A program made the translations under genes and the position numbers. From Mesorhabditis belari (taxonomy: Eukaryota > Nematoda > Chromadorea > Rhabditida > Rhabditidae), in contig CAUEEP010000727.1 in NCBI GenBank assembly GCA_958450365.1, positions 1,927,501 through 1,991,500 of the forward strand: a stretch of DNA of 64,000 bases, read 5' to 3'. The notes under the pieces are model-generated. The model made no database searches, was not told the origin of the DNA, and was given only the letters and a program-made list of their open reading frames with translations. Shown piece after piece: positions 41,878-54,200 of this stretch (within the stretch, counting starts at the first letter, position 1; each line of letters opens with the position of its first letter).

Positions 41878-44800
41878 ATGGGATCCCCTTACAGATTATC
41901 GAGATTCATCCCGCAAAGGGGTACTCCTCATCGCCTGTCCACCAGATCTCTATCATTTCTCCTTCTCTTTACCCTTTTCTCCTCTCCAATCAACGCCGAT
42001 CAGGTGATTCTGAAACTGAATTTCTTGATTTAAAGTTACTGTAGCTAAATGTCTTATCGTATCCAGACAAGTCTGGATATCATTCTATTTCTCAGTTCAA
42101 GCAAAAGGCACCGCTCGTCAAACTAAACGCCCGAACGCCTTCCCGAACGCTGACTAGATTTTAAAGCTCGGATACAGTAATCCAGTAGTTTCTAGTTTCT
42201 TACAGTAACCATAATATCTGTAAAGGTAAAGCAGGATTACGATACACTGTATCCAACCGTCAAGACTGGGACACGCTTTAGAGTGAGTCAACGAGTCAGA
42301 GTCAGAGTCAACGTTCGGGAAAGATTGCATACTATAGTTAGAAAAGACTGGGGACTTTACTTGGCTATTCAGTCCATTCAATCAAAAATTCCAGAACTCA
42401 TTGGACACAGTGGCCCCAGAGTATGAAGGAGATGATGCTCAATTGCCGATCAGCAACCATTCCCCTGTGCTACAGGTGAATTAAAGGAATTACTAGAATA
42501 AGATCATTTTTCATTCATTTTTCGCCAATACAGTTTTGCTGAATAGTTCTGAAATAGAATCTCTTAATATAAAGTTACTGTAGCTAAGTTACTTTACTGT
42601 AGTTTTCTCTTTAATGTCTACTGTAAACAAAGAAAGCTTTTATTCAATTTTTGAAAATATTTCTATAGGTGTCTGCTTCTGAAGGTTACTTAGCCGAGAC
42701 AGCTGAGATGGGGACAACGGTGAGAGTGGCGCCTTCAATGCACTCAGATTCCCTCCAAATATTAGTGCACGATGAAGATTTGGTAGGAGAAAAAAAAATG
42801 AAAATCATTTTGTAAATACAATTCCAGAAACCGGGAATGCCCCCAGCCACCTATCAATACATTTTGACGGGACTCGGGGCCACGATTTTCGCGGTCGACC
42901 AACGAGGATATGTTTATCTGAATGTACCCGAGATTGACGCCGATCCACCAAATCCGAGCACGTATCAGCTCAATGTTCGTCACATTATTCACTTTTATTC
43001 ATTTATCTAATCCATGTCTAGAATCATTCATTCATTTGCAGATACAAGCTCGAGAAGTAGGCACTCATCCGATTCGCTCAAGTTCCCCCGTCACTCTCAC
43101 CATTCACATCATGGATGTCAACGATAATTCTCCGGTTTTTGAGCAGCCAATTTATACGGCAAATGTGACAGCGAATGGAGCAGAGAGAGCACTTATAAAG
43201 GTCGGTGATAGTTTATCGATAGGAAAATCTCGACTCTTGTTGGGTTTCCGACTCTTGCTGGGTTTTTTTGAAAGAGAGAACTTGCGAATGAAAGCTAGTA
43301 GAGGTGATTTCGATCAATCATTTGATGTTATCAAGTAAATCTAATCATCAATCTCTTTTACAGATCTTGGCCACCGACATCGATGCTGGGAAATTCGGCG
43401 ATGTCACCTACAAAATTACACAGGTATTTTGGGGAAAATTGATTGATCTAGTAAACTGATTAGGTGACGAACAACGCGGATTCAAATTTTCGCTACGATT
43501 CCGAGACGAACATGTTGATGGCCGATGGACAGCTGATACCTGGCGAGAGATATCAGGTAAATGGGGAATAGAGAAGCTGGGAAATGACAGGCTGACAGGC
43601 TTTGAGTCCATAACTTTGTCTAGAGTTTTGTGTTAACTTTTGATATGATTCTAAAGAGAAGACTTTGCTCTTTCGAATGCTAAAATAGAATTTGATTGGA
43701 GCAAATCAAAAGCAATTTATTAAAGTAAGAGAAAGAAAAGAAAGAAAGAAAATAAAAGATAAATTTGAGTGAGCACAAGGTTGACGGAAAATAAATCTAG
43801 ATCGATTAATCTAGATCGATGAATCTAGATCGATTAATCTAAATCGATTAATCTAGATCGATTAATCTAGATCGCATTATTCTTTCGGTTTGATTGCTGT
43901 TTAAGTGGCACAATTGTAGAATTTGTAGCAAAATAAGAGTCAAAATTAAGGCAATTTCAAATTCAAATGAATTCTTGTAGAGCTTTCAAATGAAAAAGCT
44001 GCTTCTTTTAGGTGGTAATCGAGGCGAAAGACGGTGGTGGCCGAGCATCGCAGGCGATCGTCATCGTTTTGGCCACCGATGAGAACACCGTCTACACATC
44101 GGCACCGTTACCCGGTTTGACTATATCCATTAGATATAGTCAAACCTATATCCATTATGACTATATCCATTAGATTTGGTGTCTAGTTCAAATGTGAGAG
44201 ATGTTTGAAATCTTTTGAAAACTATCGAACCTAATCCCCTTGTTCAGGAATGGAAACCTTCACAATGCCGCCCTCGTACGCGATTACCACCGCGCAAAAG
44301 ATTCCAAATTACCAGAGTGCTCACAATAATGGTGAATATTCAACTAATAGCTATATCTAAATGATACTCACCGTAAATACTGTAATAGTACCCCACCCCC
44401 ACAATGACGGTGGAGAGTGTTGCGTAGTCTAGCTTTGAACGAATTTTTCTCGACACTGGTTTATGCTATAATGCTCGCTTATGTATCAAAAAATAGCCCT
44501 GAATTTCAGCTATTTTTTGATACCTAAGCGAGCATTATAGCATAAACCAGTGTCGAGAAAAACTCGTTCAAAGCTAGACTACACAACACTCCGCACCGAC
44601 ATTATGGGGGTGGGGTACTATTACAGTATTTACGGCTAAAGAATTATTAAAGAAATTCCTACAATTTAGACGAGGAAACGATTCAAACTTTCGTCACCGA
44701 AGTCACCGAGAATACCCCGCCGAACACGGTCGTCGTTTCGCTCGGGGTAACATTTTTAGAGTTTAAATGAAAAAGTCGTGACTTAATGTAAAAATTATTC

Positions 44801-45192
44801 AATCTCTTTTGGCTCACTACAGGACTCAAAGGGAAAGCGTCAGTCAAGAAGACTTAGAGCTTTAGCTGAACACTTATGCGATATTCAAGAAATTCCGCTC
44901 AATCACGGAATACTTTTCAAGCAGAAACAAAATCGAAACAAAAGCTAGAAAGGATTTTATCAAACACCTAGCTGATATTCTTCAATTCCAGGATGACACG
45001 AGCAATCGCCTCGTCTACTATAACATTGTGGGCGGGAATGAGGAGGGGAAATTCCGAATTGATCCATCAAGGTAGGTGAATGGATCATAGAAATGATAGA
45101 AATGATAGAAATGATAGAAATGGGGAGAAATGATAAGAAATGATAAGAAATGATAAGAAATGATAGAAATGATAGAAATGATAAGAAATGAT

Positions 45193-45224
<32 letters not shown>

Positions 45225-48200
45225 AAAATTATAGAAATGCTTTAATCTAGAGTCCCTCTCAAGAAAGATTATCAAGATTTAATTTTCAAATCTTTAACTT
45301 AAAATATATTCTTGATAAAATTGAATATTCAAGTTATCGGTCAGTTGAGACCTTTGAAAAATCAAAGTGCCGTAAGTAAGTTGTGGTTTTCTATAACGAA
45401 ATTTCATAAGGAACATTTTAAGACCAACCACAAGTTGATTGGTCAACGGCCAATGGTGGGGCGGCCCACCATTGGCCGTTGGCAAACCAACTTTGAGCTT
45501 AAATAACTTGGTGTTGGACTGTTTAATTTAAATATTCTTTGGTATCATTAGATTACATCTTTCTCTATCGATTGGTACAAAAATTATTTCAATTGAAAAG
45601 CCGAACACCAAGATATTTGAGCTTAAACTTGGATTAACAATGGTAATGGGGACTAGTTTCATAATCCTCGAGCAATTCTAAAAAGCATTTCTTTTATCCT
45701 CTACTGTATTCAAAGTTTCCACCCGATTAGAACAATTTTGGTGTCATTTGATGAGGAATCAAAAAAGCTCAGAGAATGATATCAAAAATAGACAATGATA
45801 TTAGCTTTTTGGATGGGTTTTTCAGGTTTTTCAAAGTAGATGCCTTTTAGAAAACGGATTCACTAGGCCTAATCATAAAGTTGATTTCAGTGGCACCATC
45901 TCGACTCTCGAGGAATTCGATCGCGAGCGAACGGCCATGTATTCTCTCCAAATCGAGACACGGGGAAGAGCGCCCGATCAACATCTTTATTGGACACTCG
46001 TGCAAATTTCTGTTCTTGTAAGTGTTTTGTACAAGTTCTACCGAAAAACTGTTTACGATTTTGCACTGAATCTCATCAACAAGTTTTATCATAAATCTCA
46101 TCAACAAGTTTTATTATAAATCTCATCAAAAAGTTCTACAAAGTATTGTAGTTACTGTATCGCCTAAAAGTATTCTAAAAGTACAACGTATTCTAGTTAC
46201 TGTATCGCCTAAAAGTACTGTAATAGCGTAAACAGTATACCGGATAAAAAGTGTTCCCGCAAATATTTTTCAAATTAAATGAGAAGAAAAGGATATTGAG
46301 GTATGCTGTAGGGATACATAGACTTACAGTACTCAAGATGGCCTGACTCTTCTACAAATTGATTTCCTTTGTTAAAAGATATTCAGTTGTACCCTGGGAT
46401 ATTAGATAATCGGGATTTACAGTAATCAAGGCATTTTTTTAATCTGATTTTTAAATATACAATATTCATCGAGTTACGATTTCTCTTCCAGGATGTCAAC
46501 GATAACTCTCCGCATTTTGTCGGCCCTCAACCGTTCCGTTTGAGGCTTTCGATCGATGAGCTGGACGAGCTGAATCCGAATATCCTCATTGGAAAGTGAG
46601 ATCGATAAATGGAGAATTGAAATTTTTGAATTCTCTAGAATTTCTGTCGAAGATCCGGATGAGAACGACAATGGAAGACTCGCGTTGAGCATTCAGCCAC
46701 CAATGGATCGGTGAGTGCTCAGAGAAAACGAGGGAAACGATTTCTAAGAGATGCGAAAGAGATCTAAGAGATCGTAATCCTTTCTGCAGGCTAGCTACAT
46801 AAGGAAATTCGTTCTTATGAAGCTAAAAAGATGTTTATCAGAAAGCTACCGTAGCTCATTGGGATTTTAGTTAAACGATAACGATAGTTTATCTATCATA
46901 AGATAGATAAACTTGCTTTTCAAAGTCTAAAGAAAAACCTACCGTAGTCTTGTTGTCTTTTTGGTTAGGAAGAATGGTTAAAATTGTCTCAAAAAAAGTC
47001 AGAGGTACGGTAGCTAGTCTCATAAGTGCAACTTTTATCATCATTATCGCAAAAATATCATGAGAAATTCGAATTGATCAATTATCGATGAATCGATCGA
47101 ATTAATGCAGAGATTTTTCAGTTTATTCAAAATCTCGAACGATGGCCTTATTTCGGTGAATGGTGATTTCACGGCTGAGCATTTTGGAGAGCACAAGGTT
47201 CAGGGGAAAATTTCCAACTTTAACCTTCAACTTTTCAGCTGTTCATTGTGGCTCGTGATCACGGGGATCCGGTGAAAGAGGCGAAAGCCGAAGCGGCTGT
47301 TTCGATATTTGGCACATTGATCACTGTGGCCACGCAAACGTCACACACTACCGTTCGTTTCTTTACAGACAAAAAGACAGACAAAAAGACAGACAAAAAG
47401 ACAGACAAAAAAGACAGACAGACAGACACAAATTTCTTTACAGACAAAGCTTTTCAGCCATTCATGTACTTTGAGCTCAAAAACCTAAACGTAGTCTTTC
47501 TGGCAAGCTGCTAGCTGGATTCCTCGTTTTTCTTGGACCAATTTCTTGAAAATTGAGAGAATCGAGTGCGCCAGAAATCGTGCGTTTACAAAATACATCC
47601 AACAACAACATTAGTCTTGCTAGTGTACTTTGAGCGTAGAATGTTTGCAGAGTACGTAGAGCGTACTCTGTAGAGCGTACTCTGTAGAGCGTACTCTGTA
47701 GAGCGTACTCTGCAAACGCATCCTTTCTAGCGTATTCTTCATTTTTCTTAGAGGAATTGTTTTTGAAATCACAAGAAAATTAAAGAGTTTAGTGCACGAG
47801 AAAGGAAACATTTGCACAGTAAACAACGTATTAGGTTGATGCAAAAGTCTTTTCGTTTTTTTTCGTACTTCTGTTAAAAAGTAACAAATTCACCAATTAA
47901 TCTATAGTTTGCTCTATAAAAAAAAGTGTTTATTATTCAATTTCCCACATTTTAAATCAATTTCGGTTCACTTTCAACAAATCAAAGAGAAAACGTGCTT
48001 TTGTAAAAATCTATAAAAACCCCACGGAAAATTGGCTGAATGAATTTCTCTGAAATTTTGGCGAAATATCAAACGTTTTTTTCTCTATTTTATCTATTGA
48101 CACGAAGATAGTTTCCTTTAGCTAAGGTGTCAAACCCACAGAGTTAGCCCTTTTGCACCCGACTTCATACTCTCAAGAAAATCCAGGCATTAAATATTTC

Positions 48201-51200
48201 TAAACCCGTTTTAATGTTATTTTGCAGAAAAATAATTGGTTTTTCTAATGAAATCAACCGTAGTTTAATTGGTGCATTTGTTGGCTTGAAACGGCAGACG
48301 AAAAGGAACAAAAACACTTATGCATCAACCTATTACATTGAATGGATTTCAGAACGAGGTGGAGGAGTATGAAGTGGACGGTGGAATGACTGGTGCAAGT
48401 GTGAAAAGTGGTGGAGTGACGGTGCCATTTAGTCGACAAACAACGGAAAACCCCGCGCAAACGGAAGAATATGAAGAGGATGGTGAGGAGATCGAACAAA
48501 ATGGAGTTCACAGTGAGGCTTTCATTGTTGTGTTAACAAAAAGAAAGTTGAGTCCTGGTTTTTCTCTCAAGAAACTTTGTGTCAGATATCGGCAAAAGCA
48601 TTCAAGTTTTTTTGATTTCATTTCTATTTTGCGGGTACCATAATTCTGTATTGGAAGCTGTAGATGTAAGGGCAAGTATCTGCACTTGTACTGTACAAGG
48701 TTGTACTGTACATGGTAGCACTGTACTGTACAAGGTTGTATTATACAAGGTTGTACTGTACTGTAAGGAGCCTAGCACTGTACTAATGTATATAGTATCT
48801 GTGCTACTCTATCTAGAACTTATAATAGAGATAAGCTTGCACTATGTAATAGTAAAGCTCAATCCAGGATCATATTCTATAGATTTCAGTACTAGGGAAA
48901 TATCTGTACTATATAGTAAACCATTACATAGTAAGAACCTAGTATTAGTACTCTTTTAAACAAACAGATATCCTATTAACTTCATCTAATTGTTAAGCTG
49001 TACTGCATGATTGAAGAGTTTGATTGAGTGTTTTCAATCCTCAACTATTCATAACTTGACGGCCAATCACATATTGACATTTTCCTGTTAATCACGAATT
49101 GTGTGTAGGCACTCAAACCACTGGAGTGTCATCGAAAAAGACTGGAGTGACGATAACAACAATCGGATCGAGCACCGAATACAGTATGGAAACGGTGAAC
49201 GGGGAAACACTTGCAAATACACCATCAACTTCACAAACCACGCAATCGCAAACCCTGCACACGTGGAAAACCCTTGGCCCATCGACGTGGATAACGAAGA
49301 AACCGAACGATGGGCACACCGCACCCACACGAGCATCCACTACAAGGCAACCATATTCACAAAATGCTTGTGAGTTCTTCAAAAGCACAAAATTTCAGCA
49401 ATTTCTTTCATATTTTCCACTAAACATACCGTAAACCTGAGAAAATTGATCAGAGAAACAAAATCATAACGAAATCTACTTTAAACTAGATACTAAGCTT
49501 TTTTTATGCACCAAGAATCCCATAATCAAATCACAGCTGACCAGCTGACCAATCAAGCACACAAAGCTGACCAATTCTCCAACCAAAAAACAACCCTGGC
49601 TTATAAAATGAACTCCAAAACTCAAGCATTTCAATTCATTTTCCAGCCTTCAACTCTTTCCCACCCGTTCGCCCGTTACCCTCTCCATCAACAAAACCAC
49701 CATCAAGACTGGCTCCCGTTTTCGATCCACCTGCCATCACAGTAACTGTCGATGAGAACGAGGGACAGACTGAGATTGCTAAAGTTTGAGCGAAATTTGT
49801 TTCTATTGTAATTCTTTTCCAGGTCTCAGCTCATTACATCGATGGACGCGCTGGATCGATCACCTATGTCATGCAGAAAGGCGATTCATCGTTGTTCAGG
49901 TGAGCAGAGTTTAACCTGAAGACTCTTCCATAGCATACAATAGTGCTGTCTGTAAGGAGTGTAGAGTAGGCATGAGTTTGAGCAACCAATTCCCCAGCTC
50001 ACTGGGTTGGACTGCATTGCAGAGTGTGTTCTCTGTAATGCTGTAAGAGGAAGTATACGAAGCTAAACGTACTTCGGGGATTGTTTATAAAATAACAATT
50101 GTTTCAGCGTGAGCTCTTTCTCGGGCTCCGTGCAATTGTTGAGGGCTTTGGACGCGGAAACCGATGCGCAATACATTATACAGATTGGAACGGTTGAGGT
50201 GAGTGAGTTGAAGATTGGAGATATTCTAATGACTAGAGTCAAGGCAACTCAGTTTGACACACTCTTGATTGAATCTAATTGCAATTCAATTCAATTCAAT
50301 TCAATTCAATTCAATTGAATCAATAGCACTTTCCAGTCCTCATCTCTGGCCATCGATCCAACCCTTCCACACACTGTCTCCATCACGATAAATGTAGCCG
50401 ATGTGAATGATTGGATTCCGAACTTTGAGTCCTCTCACTACGAGTTCGCCGTTCAAGAGGATACCCTACCGGGAACGATTGTTGGACAAGTGCATGCCTT
50501 TGATCAAGACAGAGATGTAGGTCATTTTATGGTAGAGATATCCAAGTTTTAGCAAAAAGGTACCAAATTGTGCTTTTAGCATTGACAAAGCTTGCTGAAA
50601 CTTTGAGAATTTCTTAGTTGGAATGCAGTAGGAATTTAGGAATGATTGTATTGGGGAATTTCTTATTTTTAGGAACCCAACAACCGACTCCGTTATCGTC
50701 TTCACTCAGCCGGCGGACTTGAGCAATATTTCTCGGTGAACGAGCACAATGGATTGGTTACATTAGCAAGGCCAGTTGACGCGTTCGCTGATGAGAAGAT
50801 TACGGTAAGTGAAAAGATATTCAGTTCATATAAATAGCAACAATTTTCAGCTGAAAATCGAGGCTTCAGATGAGGGTGAACCGGCGCAAACCTCGATGAC
50901 AAACGTTGTTGTATCGGTGGGGGATTACTGTAAAAAATGGCGTCTTTAAAATGTGTCTATTTTTGAAAACAACCGTAATCTCGGCTCTAGCTTTTGTACA
51001 ATCCATCTACTTCTAGACTTTTCGATTCTTTGTGAACCAGAAGATCAAAAGCAGACAATTGAATAAGCCAAGGCTACGGTAGTTATCGAAAGCTGACTTG
51101 TTTTAGAAAAAGCAGTACTTGAAACACAATTCTATACCCAAGTTGAGCAAAAACCTCTCTTCTATCAAGCCGAAACTTGAAATTCTGAATTCCAGGTCGA

Positions 51201-54200
51201 ATCCACGCAATCATCGGTGATCCCCGACACGCACACTTTCCTCAATAAACCAAAAGACGGGCAAATTCAGTTCTCACTTCGGAATTACACGTGAGTCAAG
51301 CAAAAGACAACCAGTTCGAGTTTTGCGTATTGTAAAAGACTGAGCTCAGCGCCTTAAAGAGTGACCCGAATACCGTAACCTGTAGTCCTACTGTCACTAA
51401 TCGTAAGGCTGGTAAATGGTAAATGGGATCATCTGGGCTCACGATCAGCGCTTATAGTGTGGCCCAGCTACCCAAATCCATGAAGAGCGAGATAATTCGA
51501 AAACGAGCTCACAATGATCAGAATCGCAAGAAAACTGCTTCAATTAAGACAAAAGTTTAGATGAATTTTTAAATCTCTTATTGATAAGATGGACAAGAAT
51601 GAAAATTGTTTGACAATGACAATGACAATGACAAAACAATGACAATGACTAAAACAATGACAATGACAATGATAATGATAATGACAATGACAATGGCAAA
51701 ACAATGACAATGACAATGACAAAACAATGACAATGACAATTACAATGACAAAACAATGACAACTTTGTTTCAGCTCATCGGTCTCCGAATCAGTCCGTCC
51801 ACCCTACTTAGTTCAAGTGCTCTCAGTAACAAATAAACCGGAGGATACACGATTTATTATTTGCAATATTGCCTCCGGGAATTATCGGGGTAAAATAGGA
51901 AATTCTTTAGCTGGATATTTTGATTTTTCTTTAGGTGCTTTTGGAGTGACTGCTGGGAATGATGGGAATTGCGAGTTGAGGACACAAATGGAGTTGGATC
52001 GAGAGACTGTCGAGAGGTAAAATGCGAAGAAAATCGAGAAAATAAAGCCAAGTATTCAATAAGAATGAGAATCAATTTTAAAATCAATTTTTAAATCCTT
52101 CAGATTCTTCAGCTTGTTCTTTGTGCTCGTACACAAATCCTTTCTGGCTCAATCAAGTTTTCTTTCCTTTTCTAACACAAATCTAGGAAACAAGGGGAAA
52201 ATGAGTGTGCCAGAAAGGATGCATTTCTGTGTGAGCACAAAGTACACCTCCTAAAGAATAAGACCATCCTATGTATTGGAATAGTACTTGCGGTACTTAT
52301 AGTACTTACAGTACTTGCGTGAACAAATCTGTTCCAAGCTATCGGCTAGAATAGCTACAGCACTTGGCATAACATAGCAAGTACTGTAGCTCAAAGCAAT
52401 CCTTCCAGATATCTGTTAAACGTGACTGTCACAGCCGGCTCTCAAATGGATTTCGCGTTGGTGTCCGTAACAGTCCTCGATACAAACGACAATGTCCCTC
52501 GTTTCCAATACGATAATGATCTCGGCATCTCCACTTATTTTGCCGGTGTTGCCAGTGATGCTGGAGCTTTCACAAGAGTGCTCACTGTTAAGGTAACGCT
52601 TGTGAACTTTGAAATGTCAAATAGTCAATACTTTTAAGCCGCCCGGCTACGGTAAACCGTGATTCAGTTAGTAAATGTTACCATAATCCAGTAAATGTTA
52701 CCGTAACCCGGGTTGTCCCTAAGACAAACGCACCAAATTGAGCCGACGAGTTAGATTAGTGCTTTAAAATGTGCCCTGACCACCATAATCCCTTTCAGTA
52801 GCTGTTACCGTAATCCATAGACTCCAGACAGTTAATTAGGAACTATGTTAACTGATCACGGTAACAAAGGTGTATAAATATTAGACTAATTGAGTAAAGA
52901 ACTTGGCTGGGAGTGAGTTTACGGTAGTGGAGGCATTCTTTAGCCTGTCAACTAGTCATAGATACAACTACGCTAGCCGGGGTACTCTTTCAGTCCCGGC
53001 TCAGCAGATTACAGTAGCCAAGCGAGTAACCCGGAGTTCAGGTTAATCAAACGATTTTTTTTAGGCAGAAGATTCGGATCTTGGAAACAGCTCGGTTGTT
53101 CAATATTCATTGGATACGCTAGCTGTTCATCATAAGGTTTTTTCTTTCGACAACTCCCACTCTTTAGAAATCATTTTCAGTATTTCAACGTGAGCCAATA
53201 TGGAGAAATCACCACTCGGCAGAGTATGCCAGCTATTCTCCAAAAACAACGCATCAACTTCTTCGAGATTCGGGTAAATGCTGAAAGTAGTCGGGTTTAA
53301 TAGATTGTCAGGAATGAAAGGAATCCCCCTACGGTAGTCTTTTTCTATTTTTTATTCAGTTATTCAGGTTATCCAGGCTTTAGAAAACAATCGAATCTAG
53401 CGAATTTATCCATTGATTAATCTTTTTTTATAAGCTACCGTAGTTGAAAGAAAGTTACCGTACTTCAGCTAATCAAAAATGAAGCTTCGATTAGCTTGGG
53501 TTTATGGTAGCTTTTTGGGGAATGCATTTTTCGAAATTGTGTTCATTTCATCTCATTCAGGTGTCTGCTTGTGATTCGCCGATTTCCGGGCAAAAGCTCT
53601 GCTCAAAAGCGGACGTTGTAATCAATGTAATCAGTGATAATCATCGATTCAAAATGATCACTCACGGATTGAATCCACAACAATTAAAGAGCCACGAAAA
53701 GGTCGGGTTTAATAGATTGTCTTAGATTAATAGATTTAACAGATTAATTTAATAGAAACGAATCCCTCTACGGTAGTCGCTTTCTATTTTTTACTAATAG
53801 TAAACGTGATCAAGCATATTTTTTTGCAGGACATTCTTCGAGCGCTTCGCCAATTCGCCGGTGCGTGCACGTTGATCAGCGTTGAGAAGTAGTTCTCTCT
53901 TGAAAACTTTGAAAATTTCCTTTTAGAATGGCTGAACACACGAATTCGGCTGATCACCAGCCGCGAACTGATATCTATTTCTATGCTGTCAATCCGACTT
54001 CAAGAAAGATTTGCAAAAAACACGAGTTTCGGTAAGGAAAGGGGGAAAAGAATACAAATTTCATTTCATTAAAAAAACTCTCAAATTTAGGCTCTCCAGT
54101 TCCCGGTACTTATCTATTTTATCTCAAAAACTTTAAAAATACCGATATTAGCTTTGAAATTGTAGAGAAATCTTGACTAAAGCGTTTTTCAAATTACCGT

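Noticed and set aside
47248..47514. Extension of the cadherin exon through TDKKTDKK repeats
   Set aside because: The donor after VATQT precedes a microsatellite; reading through gives only repeat-derived residues and a stop.
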